From NCBI GenBank assembly GCA_934700335.1, contig CAKUXM010000008.1, positions 1-64,000 on the forward strand: DNA of 64,000 nucleotides. Direction: 5' to 3'. The notes beneath the pieces were generated by a model. It saw only the letters and a list, made by a program, of their open reading frames with translations. It searched no databases and was not told where the DNA came from. Source of the stretch: an uncultured Candidatus Melainabacteria bacterium. GTDB taxonomy: Bacteria; Cyanobacteriota; Vampirovibrionia; Gastranaerophilales; Gastranaerophilaceae. A program made the translations under genes and the position numbers. This document shows, in pieces, positions 35,801-43,458 of the stretch (position 1 is the first letter of the stretch; the number at the start of each line of letters is the position of its first letter).

Positions 35801-36229
35801 GTTGAATTTGATTACAAAAGCGTTATCAATGATTTGCCATTTTAAATCAACCTGAGAACAAAAACCTATAATCAAATTGTATAAATTTGTTTTGAATTTT
35901 CTATAAGCTTCTATTGAATTAAAAATCTCTTTTACTTTTGCAATGTTTGGAAATTCTATTATTACACATGCAAAATTTAGGATAGAAGATTCATTAAGCG
36001 CAATACTTAATTGAGTATCCATACCGCAACTAGGGCAAGTGCCAACTTCTGTTAAATTAACTTTTCCACAGTTATGACATTTACTCAAGATTGTATAACC
36101 ACATTTAGAACAAATGCTAGTTCTGTTCAATGTCTTACAAATAGGACATTCTAGCTGTAAAACTTTTTTACAATGTGGACATATTTTGGTATCTTGAGAT
36201 ATTTCGTGTTTACATTTTGGGCACTGCAT
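32849..36229 (-). CDS. Zinc-ribbon / degenerate cyclase / STAND-like / helical-repeat protein
   Basis: 1126 aa, cytoplasmic. Residues 3-72 hold six CxxC pairs, making about three zinc ribbons. Residues ~80-290 resemble an adenylate-cyclase domain but lack the metal-binding Asp at the expected strand (ACVIIEFP). Residues ~330-650 look like an AAA/STAND ATPase whose P-loop is degenerate (about 340-355, no GxGKT) while a Walker B-like strand remains (CLIYVENFEKVD). Residues ~680-1120 are TPR-like helical repeats. The order matches cyclase-AAA-TPR signalling proteins, here probably a catalytically dead sensor or scaffold. TATAAT lies exactly 6 nt before the ATG (leaderless). It is divergent from the motor pair. 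Confidence 0.7.
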   Translation of the reverse strand: MQCPKCKHEISQDTKICPHCKKVLQLECPICKTLNRTSICSKCGYTILSKCHNCGKVNLTEVGTCPSCGMDTQLSIALNESSILNFACVIIEFPNIAKVKEIFNSIEAYRKFKTNLYNLIIGFCSQVDLKWQIIDNAFVIKFNKESSFEGSVYKALSFIIEIAKPIMKLNVKLHHMHNALIRCNFSLIKKDINTKLHDFKAGINIKMMYKDTSQNQFHNALQVLLDGSTADVLRNKVSISQLGTALIKDKLEMFFELELKKYIAIPKEENEPKDEYIKERLKQLSLEDLNQEKELEEDDTIIHNIKKLNFDAQVCNFITTESGDLENVIFDLLQNNKKNIISVKTSKKYYPLSHEIPLLCINNNLCDTVIKVACTEDTINRPYGFFYELLSSMFKFSISAKNFNKNDFSTFEKLDKSGVIKALINLKPIPNTNPEDIRDTLYNIFTIIFSSLQNCLIYVENFEKVDITSFEILQLLLKDFDKYNLNLVFLTDENFTLHKNSHFLLSNSDYTEIMVKSSNFEKTISPIVSLYSNVLDSFYMEKIAQNMKGSILYLTHATLYLVENEIFEFKNGKYNILNQTSIVLPNTIEKLIETRFRFLSHDKSTYSVLMLLLELGPRIDIPTLQTLNVPNLGNTLSLLDEKGYIYLENNVIYFNNYDLLKTVSEVLLDKTQKENIAKFLLNNIVDEQVPLPVNLTVYNILNDKKKTQKFWRDLSNVALLLGDFSSYLNCSILLLKIMEEDSDEETQKSINDYKMIIYDNISNMLYKFIPTKLYNFSKLVLENIEHAMDDKKVINLCNKILQCCLRTGNYTQAITLANKILSRLPKSSFNPTDKEFNNVLFWISMIKVNIFFNTGNLSECISLGNDLIEMFTPENISLLISDKMPQEQVFASIYDTVGYICMAKIFQNEDLKPLLKKVKEQLEIIPESYALFIYLQKYIRGEEFAMDINVENLSDSNIFARYIYYILKAFENINFDIKLFAKNIYQAKLSAKENNLTQLDLICDLLIGYSYEVLGEYDKSQKIYQNVKEISTQNGLINVSLLAWYFIAKLKIKQKSVDTGIGIAKNTMSFLDKNPKSNVILSIMFNLLLSKLFFEKEDVEQSKAYKQQALLLIEKNNLKNNPLLND

Positions 36230-36279
36230 AAGTAAATTATATCAGTTTATTTTAAGAAATCAATTTTTTATGATATAAT
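36227..36279. promoter_or_regulatory. Divergent extended -10 promoters
   Basis: Minus: TGATATAAT (TATAAT as ATTATA at 36236-36241), then 6 nt, then the ATG at 36229. Plus: TGATATAAT (TATAAT at 36274-36279) followed by AAAGAGGAG before the ATG at 36301. The two -10 boxes share the same 9-base extended form, which suggests co-expression of both arms of the locus. Confidence 0.65.
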
Positions 36280-36300
36280 CCCTTATAAAGAGGAGTTTTT

Positions 36301-37206
36301 ATGGAAATTTTTAAATATATTTTGAACCCTGCGTTAATGTTAATCTTTTTATTTTTCGCTTTTTCTGTTGGCTATTGTGTATATAAATATCAATATATCA
36401 ATAAAGAATTAGTAAAATTATTAGATTTTTTAAAAACTTTCAAAAAATCAGATTTAACTTATAGATTTAAAGAATTTGATGAAGGTTTATCTTCAAATCC
36501 TTATGTTTCAGATATCTGGATTGAATTTAGAAATACACTTGTATTTAATGACAAAGTTACCATAGAAAATGATAAAGAAGAAATTAGTTTTGAAAATGCT
36601 TCACAAGCTCTTTCTGGAATACAGACAACAGTCGATTCTTCTTATTTCTTTAACGAAGAAGCTTTGATTACTTCAAAATTAAATTATAAATTTATTCAAG
36701 TAACACCAACCTTGTTGACCGGCATGGGGCCATTATTTACTTTTATGCACATTGCTTTTGCTTTTGCGCACATTGATTTTACAACAAGTGATTCTACAAT
36801 GGCGACTATTGAAAACTTGATGTCTAATATGCAAATCGCAGCATTGTGTTCTGTTTTTGCCGTTGGTGAATCTTTATTATTCTTGATGATTGAAAGATTG
36901 ATGTACAACTTTAAATGTAAAACTCCTTTAAATGAAGTTCAAGCTTATTTGTACAAAATGTTTGATAATGTAACTTCAGAAAAATTCCTAATTGAATTGT
37001 TGAAAACTACAAAACTTCAAAACCATTCTTTGACTTCTTCAATGAAGAATTTACCAGATAAATTTAAAGAAGCTTTTGATAAAAGTTTAGCAACTGTGCT
37101 TGTTCCGTATTTGGATAATATTATGCACAATTTAGATAAGATTAAAGAGAATAATTCAAAAACTGTTGAAAAAACAGTTATAGAGTCTGTTGATGATTTA
37201 TTTTAG
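36301..37206 (+). CDS. MotA/TolQ/ZorA-like proton-channel subunit
   Basis: 301 aa. One membrane helix spans ~9-28. A ~105-residue cytoplasmic insert follows, then two adjacent helices (~134-160 and ~176-200) carrying the MotA/ExbB/ZorA-type motif TPTLLTGMGPLFTFM. A helical C-terminal tail of about 90 residues ends it. By family it would form the pentameric stator-like ring around two copies of the next protein and use ion flow. Known Zorya ZorA proteins are longer with long cytoplasmic tails; this tail is short. AAAGAGGAG precedes the ATG. It is followed 8 bp later by the OmpA/ZorB-like gene. Confidence 0.72.
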   Translation: MEIFKYILNPALMLIFLFFAFSVGYCVYKYQYINKELVKLLDFLKTFKKSDLTYRFKEFDEGLSSNPYVSDIWIEFRNTLVFNDKVTIENDKEEISFENASQALSGIQTTVDSSYFFNEEALITSKLNYKFIQVTPTLLTGMGPLFTFMHIAFAFAHIDFTTSDSTMATIENLMSNMQIAALCSVFAVGESLLFLMIERLMYNFKCKTPLNEVQAYLYKMFDNVTSEKFLIELLKTTKLQNHSLTSSMKNLPDKFKEAFDKSLATVLVPYLDNIMHNLDKIKENNSKTVEKTVIESVDDLF

Positions 37207-37214
37207 GAGTAAAA

Positions 37215-37910
37215 ATGTACAAAAAAATATCAAAAACAGATTACAATGAAGAAAATATTTTCTGGATAACAATGTCAGACTTATTGTTAGGTTTGATGAT
37301 TATCTTTTTAATTCTTTTTATCATGTCAATGGTTGGTTTTTCTCAAGCAAAAGTTGCTGAACAATCTGCTCAAACTGAGATGGCAGAAAAATTAGCGAAA
37401 AAACTTGTTAATAATAAAATTGATGTGAATATTGACAAAATGTCAGGACAAGTTGAAATTTCTGACTTAGAGCTTTTTGATATTGGCAGTGCAAAATTAT
37501 CTGCAAAGGGTAAGGCTTATTTGGATAAGTTTTTCCCAATTTATATTGATACAATTTTTTCTAATTCAGAACTTAGTGATAAGGTTGAAAACTTAATCAT
37601 TGAAGGTCATACAGACTCTCAAATGTTCAAAGGTTTAAATTCTGCTGATGAACAATATACAAAAAATTTAGAACTATCTTCAATGCGTGCAACTGAGGTT
37701 GCTAATTATGTTTTTAAAACAAATTATAATAAAAAATATAGCAAAAAATTACACAAAGTCTTGATTGTTGAAGGTAAGAGTAATACCGAACCTATTTTGA
37801 CAAATGGCAAAGAAGATTTCAATAAGAGTAGACGTGTTGAACTTGAAATTCGCATGAAAGCAGGCGAAAACGTCATTGAAAAAATGCTTAATCCAAAAGC
37901 TTCTAAGTAA
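37215..37910 (+). CDS. OmpA-domain MotB/ZorB-like subunit
   Basis: 231 aa. A short cytoplasmic start is followed by one membrane helix (~17-42) with the motif WITMSDLLLGLMIIFLILFI. Its Asp (about residue 21) matches the ion-carrying Asp of MotB/ZorB. A linker comes next, then an OmpA-like peptidoglycan-binding domain (~85-220) with IEGHTDSQ and SMRATEVANYVF, ending in SRRVELEIRM. By family it pairs with the preceding protein as the cell-wall-anchored shaft of an ion-driven motor. It could belong to envelope maintenance, motility or defence; no ZorC, ZorD or ZorE is adjacent. Confidence 0.78.
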   Translation: MYKKISKTDYNEENIFWITMSDLLLGLMIIFLILFIMSMVGFSQAKVAEQSAQTEMAEKLAKKLVNNKIDVNIDKMSGQVEISDLELFDIGSAKLSAKGKAYLDKFFPIYIDTIFSNSELSDKVENLIIEGHTDSQMFKGLNSADEQYTKNLELSSMRATEVANYVFKTNYNKKYSKKLHKVLIVEGKSNTEPILTNGKEDFNKSRRVELEIRMKAGENVIEKMLNPKASK

Positions 37911-37915
37911 GATTA

Positions 37916-39052
37916 TTACAATCTTTCGTTAACAATTATGCTAGATGTTAAATCAATTTTTACATCTTGAAGAAGTTTTAGATAAGATTTTTCGCTCGTT
38001 GTTGTTCTGATTCTTTTGAATTTAAACATTTTATTTCCAAGTCCAATTTTATCGTTTACTACTAAAACAGCTGGGAAAGAGGTTGTTTGTTTGAATGGAG
38101 TTGTTATTTTGGTTGATACAACTCTAAGTTCGCCATTTCTACGTAACAATTTTCTTTTTTGAACATCTTCAACTTTTAGTTCAATTTTAGAACCTGCTTT
38201 GATAAGTAAATAACGTTCTTTTGTTACCAAATTCCAAGGTACAACAGCCTGATGAATATCATTTAATTGTGATTTTTGTGAATCAGCTTTTGTAGTCATT
38301 TGTACAGGAATTTCTGTTTGCACAGGGATTGTTGCGTAATCTCCTTTTACATAAGCTTCTTTTATTCTTGAACCGATAGCTTTTTTCTTAGTTCCGTAAT
38401 GTTCAATTTTTTTGTTGTATAACTCGTATTCTTGATTTGAGATGTTATAAACCATAACAGCTAAATCAGCTCTGGTTAAAGGTGTTGTGGCGTTAATTTT
38501 GACTTCATTGCCTGTTATTGGTAACAAGCCCATAAGTTCAGCTTTTGCAAATTCAATTAAGTCGGAATCTCTAAGAGTTCCTCTGTCTCTGTATTTACCT
38601 AAAATATTTTTTGCCTGAGTAACATTAATAATTTTGTCGCTCAGAAATTTTGTTACAGGTAAAATAGCGTATTTTCTAATAATTGTTCCTTTTGGATAAA
38701 TATATTTTGAACCATCTGTAACAGGGATTAAATCATAATATAGCGCAATTTGCATAGAATCGTAATTAGGGTTTTCCTGTGGTAAATCATAAAATTCCAC
38801 GCCAGATACGACCATTTTGCCGTCAAGTTTCAGAGCTTTTGTAATTACTCTTGAATAGTCAGCTCTTGTAACAGCTTGGTTCGGTCTGAAAGTTCCGTCC
38901 TCATATCCAATCATTATTCTTTCTTGTTGAAGTTTTAACAATGCTGGATAATATGATGTAGTTCTTGAAACATCAGTATAGATGCTGTTATTCCCAGCAA
39001 ATGCTGGCATTGATAAAAACATTATGCAAAATATTATAAAAATTTTTTTCAT
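37916..39052 (-). CDS. SLH-domain envelope protein
   Basis: 378 aa. A clear signal peptide (MKKIFIIFCIMFLSMPAFA) is followed by three S-layer-homology motifs: ~25-70 with MIGYEDGTFRPNQAVTRADY, ~85-140, and ~160-205 with TPLTRADLAVMVY. A C-terminal beta-rich domain (~250-378) follows. SLH motifs bind peptidoglycan-linked polymers; in cyanobacteria they anchor outer-membrane porins, but no porin barrel is present here. Its ATG directly follows the stop of the Cys-cluster gene, so the two are coupled. Confidence 0.85.
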   Translation of the reverse strand: MKKIFIIFCIMFLSMPAFAGNNSIYTDVSRTTSYYPALLKLQQERIMIGYEDGTFRPNQAVTRADYSRVITKALKLDGKMVVSGVEFYDLPQENPNYDSMQIALYYDLIPVTDGSKYIYPKGTIIRKYAILPVTKFLSDKIINVTQAKNILGKYRDRGTLRDSDLIEFAKAELMGLLPITGNEVKINATTPLTRADLAVMVYNISNQEYELYNKKIEHYGTKKKAIGSRIKEAYVKGDYATIPVQTEIPVQMTTKADSQKSQLNDIHQAVVPWNLVTKERYLLIKAGSKIELKVEDVQKRKLLRRNGELRVVSTKITTPFKQTTSFPAVLVVNDKIGLGNKMFKFKRIRTTTSEKSYLKLLQDVKIDLTSSIIVNERL

Positions 39053-39454
39053 TTATTCTTTTCCTTTTTTTAAGTAATCTTCAAACTTTTTTTCTTCAAC
39101 TTTATAACCACAACCCTCGTGTAGTTTCATTGGTCTATAAATTCTTTTTACAGGATATCTTCTGCACATTTTAAGCCTTTTGTTATATACAGAGCAAAGT
39201 CCTTCTTTAGTAACATATTTGCATGCAAAAATAAAATTACCGTCTTCGTCTTTTCCTTTTATATAAAATCTTCTGTATGCCGGAAAAAGAAATTGCATAA
39301 TTTTGAACTCTTTTTCTGTGTAAGTATCAAAACTATACATGTAATTACAGCATTTACCACATTTTTTGCATTCGCCAGTGATTTCATAACTTATTTTTTC
39401 AGTTACGAAATACGATTTTAATTCATTTACAATTGTTTCTAAAAAATCAAACAT
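39053..39454 (-). CDS. YkgJ-family cysteine-cluster protein
   Basis: 133 aa. The N-terminal cluster is CKKCGKCC, and later cysteines are in CKYVTKEGLCSVYNKR and MCRRYP. This pattern is that of the YkgJ/UPF0153 family, thought to bind zinc or an iron-sulfur cluster; the biochemical role is unknown. The gene is read together with the SLH protein (stop and start adjoining) and is divergent from the PBP gene. No clear ribosome-binding site is seen. Confidence 0.82.
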   Translation of the reverse strand: MFDFLETIVNELKSYFVTEKISYEITGECKKCGKCCNYMYSFDTYTEKEFKIMQFLFPAYRRFYIKGKDEDGNFIFACKYVTKEGLCSVYNKRLKMCRRYPVKRIYRPMKLHEGCGYKVEEKKFEDYLKKGKE

Positions 39455-39528
39455 GTTTTTTTTAATATTTGTGCTTTAATAAATATATAATATATTATAA
39501 ATCATTACGGAGCAAATTATAAAGAAAT

Positions 39529-41688
39529 ATGAGTGATAAATATCAATTTCAAGTCCCAGAAAGAATAAGAAAAGTGAAACAAAAAAGAAATTATACAGGC
39601 TTTGGATATTTTTGTGTTTTTGTAATGGCAGTGATTTTAGCAGCGTTTGTTGCTTTTAAACTATACTTGCTTTCATTACCTCCAATTCATAATTTAGAAG
39701 ACTTTAAGCCAAATATTATTACAAAGATTTATTCTGATGACGGAGAAATCATCAAGACATTTACAGCTTATACATTTAAAAAGGTTGAGTTAGAAGAAAT
39801 TCCAGATACATTAATTCAGGCTATCATTGCGACAGAAGATAAAAACTTCTATCACCATGCCGGTTATGATATGTTTGGTTTAGCTCGTTCAATCCTTGCA
39901 AACGTTATGGCTGGCAGAGTTGTACAGGGTGCAAGTACAATTACTCAACAATTATCTCGTATTTTATTCTTGAATAATGAAAGAACATTTAACAGAAAGA
40001 TAAAAGAATTTGTTATTGCTGCTCGTATTGAAAAATCAATCAGCAAAGACCAAATTCTAGAAATGTATTTGAACAATGTATATTTAGGTTCGGGTGCATA
40101 CGGTGTTGAAGGTGCAGCTCAAATCTACTTCAACAAATCTGTAAAACAACTTTCTTTGCCAGAAATTGCTTTGATTGCAGGTTTACCACAAGCGCCAAGT
40201 GTTTATTCACCATTTAACGACATTAAAAAAGCTGAAAAACGTAGAAACCAAGTTCTTAAAAGAATGTACAAAATGCGCTTTATCACAAAAGATGAATATT
40301 TAAGCGCAAGAAAAGCGACAATAAAATTAAATCATATGCCTAATGTTTATACTTATAACAAGGCTCCTTACTTTTGTGATTATGTTATGAGAGAACTTGA
40401 TAAATTAGGCTTTGACGAAGAAGATATTTCACAAGGTGGTTATAAAATTACAACTACACTTGATTACAGTGCACAGATTGCTGCAAACGAAGCTCTTATT
40501 AACAATATGAACGCATACGGTTTAAGAGCAGATAAAAACCAAGCTGCAGTATTTGTTTACAACCACGTTAACGGTAAAATCTTAGCTTATGCAGGTGGTA
40601 AAGATTATTCTAAATCACAATACGATAGAATTACACAGGCTGTTAGACCTCCGGGATCGGCTTTCAAACCTTTTGTATATGCAGCAGCTTTAGAAAAAGG
40701 TATAACACCAAATGATATAGTTGAAGATATGCCGGTAAAAATTGGTAATTGGTCTCCAAAAAACTATGGTAATAAATACAGAGGAAACATTCCTGTATAT
40801 ACAGCATTAATGGTTTCATCAAATGTATGTGCAGCAAGAATGATTGAATACACAGGCATTAGACCAGTAATTCAATTGGTTCGTATGTTAGGTTTAACAA
40901 CTCCAATCGCTTATGATTACACAATCGCACTTGGTTCAAATGGTGTTAAATTATTTGAATTTACAAGAGCTTATGGTGCTTTTGCAAATGGTGGTTACAA
41001 AGTAGAACCTTATGCAGTTGAAAGAATTGAAGACTCTAAAGGTAAGGTTGTATATGAAGCACCTACTGCAAAACCAATTAAAGTTATGAATTTAAGTACA
41101 GCAAGTGAAATGACTTCAATGCTTAAAACAGTAGTTACAAACGGTACTGGTAGAGCAGCAAACATTGGTAAACCAGCTGCTGGTAAAACTGGTACAACAG
41201 ATGATTCAAAAGATGCTTGCTTTATGGGTTACACACCTAATGTTGTTGCAGGTGTTTGGGTTGGTAATGATGACAACTCTAGAAATGGTAACGTTCAAGG
41301 TGGTACTGTTCCTGCATTGATTTGGAGAGATGTTATGAGAGTTGCTACAAGACAATATGGTAGCGCAGATTTCCAATACACATCTTATGACTTAACTCCA
41401 TTTAAAGCTGGTAGCAAAGCAATCAAAATTATTTCTCCAGATGCCGTTCAAAAAGCATTTGATAAAAAAGAAAAAGAATTAAAGAAAAAAGATAGTTCAA
41501 ATGATTATGTAGATGAAACTCCAGTTGAATCTGCACTTCCAAAAACTGTTAATAAACCTGTGGTGAAAAAAGAAGCTAGAAAACCTGCCTCAGCACCTAC
41601 TCCTGTTCCACAAGTAGAAAAAACTGCTGATAAAATTATTGAAGATGCAAATAAACTTGCACCAATTCCAATGGCTTCACCATTTTAA
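39529..41688 (+). CDS. Class A penicillin-binding protein (PBP1A type)
   Basis: 719-aa bifunctional peptidoglycan synthase. It has a cytoplasmic start, a membrane helix (~22-45), and a glycosyltransferase-51 domain with ATEDKNFYHHAGYD and GASTITQQLSR. The transpeptidase domain follows with SAFK (active Ser), SSN and KTGTT. The C-terminal ~75 residues are charged and Pro-rich. Extending upstream is blocked by a stop codon three codons before the ATG. The ribosome-binding site is poor (GGAG lies 16 nt away). lysS follows after 42 bp. Confidence 0.95.
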   Translation: MSDKYQFQVPERIRKVKQKRNYTGFGYFCVFVMAVILAAFVAFKLYLLSLPPIHNLEDFKPNIITKIYSDDGEIIKTFTAYTFKKVELEEIPDTLIQAIIATEDKNFYHHAGYDMFGLARSILANVMAGRVVQGASTITQQLSRILFLNNERTFNRKIKEFVIAARIEKSISKDQILEMYLNNVYLGSGAYGVEGAAQIYFNKSVKQLSLPEIALIAGLPQAPSVYSPFNDIKKAEKRRNQVLKRMYKMRFITKDEYLSARKATIKLNHMPNVYTYNKAPYFCDYVMRELDKLGFDEEDISQGGYKITTTLDYSAQIAANEALINNMNAYGLRADKNQAAVFVYNHVNGKILAYAGGKDYSKSQYDRITQAVRPPGSAFKPFVYAAALEKGITPNDIVEDMPVKIGNWSPKNYGNKYRGNIPVYTALMVSSNVCAARMIEYTGIRPVIQLVRMLGLTTPIAYDYTIALGSNGVKLFEFTRAYGAFANGGYKVEPYAVERIEDSKGKVVYEAPTAKPIKVMNLSTASEMTSMLKTVVTNGTGRAANIGKPAAGKTGTTDDSKDACFMGYTPNVVAGVWVGNDDNSRNGNVQGGTVPALIWRDVMRVATRQYGSADFQYTSYDLTPFKAGSKAIKIISPDAVQKAFDKKEKELKKKDSSNDYVDETPVESALPKTVNKPVVKKEARKPASAPTPVPQVEKTADKIIEDANKLAPIPMASPF

Positions 41689-41730
41689 GACGTAAAACAA
41701 ATTAGAATTAAGATATAAAAGGAAACGAAA

Positions 41731-43230
41731 ATGACAGAAGAAAAACAAAAACATGAGCCGGTTTCGGCAAAAGATACAATCCGTCAATTAAGACTTCAAA
41801 AGCTTGCAGAATGTGCAGAAAGAGGAATTAATCCATATCCATATTCTTTTCCTAAAACAGCACAAGCTGCAGAATTACAAGAAAAATATAAAGATCTTCC
41901 TGCTGATACAGAAACAGAAGATGTATACTCAGTTGCAGGTCGTGTAATGGCTATAAGAAATACAGGCATGTTTATTGATTTAATGGACGATTCTGGAAAA
42001 ATTCAAATCTTTTCACACAAACAAAATCTTCCAGAAGAGCAAATTAAACTTTTAAAAATGTTAGATATTGGTGATATGGTTGGTTTTACTGGTAAAATTA
42101 GAAGAACTCCAAGAGGCGAACTTTCTATCAAATCAACTGATATCAAACTTTTAGCAAAAGCTTTATTACCATTACCAGAAAAATTTCACGGTTTAACAGA
42201 CGTTGAAACTCGTTATCGTCAAAGATATGTTGATATGATTGTTAATGACGAAGTTAGAGATACATTTAGAAAAAGAAGTTTGATTATCCAAAAAATCAGA
42301 GAATTTTTATGTAATCAAGGTTTCTTAGAAGTGGAAACACCAATGCTTCACCCTCAAGCAAGTGGTGCTAACGCTAGACCATTCTTGACTCACCATAACA
42401 CTTTAGATATGGATATGACATTAAGAATTGCACCTGAATTATACTTGAAACGATTAATGGTAGGTGGTTTAAGCGAAAAGATTTTTGAACTTAATAGATG
42501 TTTTAGAAACGAAGGTATTGATATTAGACACAATCCAGAATTCACTATGATTGAATTATATCAAGCTTACGTTGATTATAACGATATGATGACATTGTTA
42601 GAAAATATGGTTGCTTTCGTTGCTAAAGAAGTTTTAGGAACAACTAAAATTACTTATGGCGAAAACGAAATCGATTTAACTCCACCATGGGATAGAAAAA
42701 CAATGTTAGGTGCTATCCAAGAATACACAGGAATTGATTTCAGCGATTGCTTCACAGTTGAAGATGCCAAAGAAAGAGCAAAATCAATTGGTGTTCATGC
42801 TGATGAAGCAGATAACTGGGGTAAAGTTATTGATGCAGTATTTGAAGAAAAAGTTGAACCAAGCTTAATTCAACCAATTCACATCATTGATTATCCAAGA
42901 GATATATCACCTCTTGCAAAAGTTCATAGAGATAATGACAGATTAACAGAACGTTTTGAAACACGTGTTAACGGTTGGGAAATCGCAAATGCTTTCTCTG
43001 AATTAACTGATCCGATCGACCAAAGATATAGATTTGAAGCACAAGCTCAGGCTAAAGCAAATGGTGATGAAGAAGCATGTGATATTGATGAAGATTACAT
43101 TACAGCTCTTGAATATGGTTTACCTCCATGCGGTGGTTTAGGTATGGGTATTGATAGACTTGTTATGTTATTAACAAATTCTCCATCAATTCGTGATGTT
43201 ATCGCATTCCCAACAATGAGAAAAAATTAA
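41731..43230 (+). CDS. lysS: Lysyl-tRNA synthetase, class II
   Basis: 499 aa. An OB-fold anticodon-binding domain (~55-150, VAGRVMAIRNTGMFIDLMD) is followed by the class II catalytic domain: motif 2 FRNEGIDIRHNPEFTMIE and motif 3 GLGMGIDRLVMLL near the C-terminus. It charges tRNA-Lys. AAGGAAACG precedes the ATG. A strong hairpin (43249-43279) follows as terminator, then a REP. Confidence 0.96.
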   Translation: MTEEKQKHEPVSAKDTIRQLRLQKLAECAERGINPYPYSFPKTAQAAELQEKYKDLPADTETEDVYSVAGRVMAIRNTGMFIDLMDDSGKIQIFSHKQNLPEEQIKLLKMLDIGDMVGFTGKIRRTPRGELSIKSTDIKLLAKALLPLPEKFHGLTDVETRYRQRYVDMIVNDEVRDTFRKRSLIIQKIREFLCNQGFLEVETPMLHPQASGANARPFLTHHNTLDMDMTLRIAPELYLKRLMVGGLSEKIFELNRCFRNEGIDIRHNPEFTMIELYQAYVDYNDMMTLLENMVAFVAKEVLGTTKITYGENEIDLTPPWDRKTMLGAIQEYTGIDFSDCFTVEDAKERAKSIGVHADEADNWGKVIDAVFEEKVEPSLIQPIHIIDYPRDISPLAKVHRDNDRLTERFETRVNGWEIANAFSELTDPIDQRYRFEAQAQAKANGDEEACDIDEDYITALEYGLPPCGGLGMGIDRLVMLLTNSPSIRDVIAFPTMRKN

Positions 43231-43248
43231 TAATTTTAATTTATAACA

Positions 43249-43279
43249 ACAGAGGCGAAGCCGAAGGCTTCGCCTCTGT
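43249..43279 (+). terminator. GGCGAAGCC hairpin, copy 3, terminator of lysS
   Basis: A perfect 14-bp stem (ACAGAGGCGAAGCC and complement) with loop GAA, followed by CTTTTG, 18 bp after the lysS stop. Confidence 0.8.
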
Positions 43280-43284
43280 CTTTT

Positions 43285-43318
43285 GTCGGGTTCGATGAAA
43301 TTGTCGAACCCGACCTAC
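43285..43318 (-). repeat. GTAG-REP element, CGGGTT type
   Basis: On the minus strand: GTAGGTCGGGTT, loop, AACCCGAC. With the preceding hairpin it repeats, in inverted orientation, the composite seen at 12584-12651. Confidence 0.8.
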
Positions 43319-43411
43319 ATTTCTACGATAACCCGAATAATCCAAGAAAATTTCTCCTCAATTTAGAGGTTGTAGGAGTTTAGAATTTTGGTTAAAATTC
43401 AACAATATATT

Positions 43412-43435
43412 GTAGGTTGGGGTTTTTACCCCAAC
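43412..43435 (+). repeat. GTAG-REP element, TTGGGG type
   Basis: GTAGGTTGGGG, loop TTTTTA, CCCCAAC. It lies 23 bp before the GH35 start codon, inside what a naive longest-frame call would translate. Confidence 0.8.
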
Positions 43436-43458
43436 AAAATCAACTTAGGAGCCATAGT

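Noticed and set aside
36301..37910. A complete Zorya defence system
   Set aside because: Only ZorA- and ZorB-like genes are present. No ZorC, ZorD (helicase) or ZorE (HNH) gene is adjacent, and the ZorA-like tail is short, so I report only a ZorAB-like pair.
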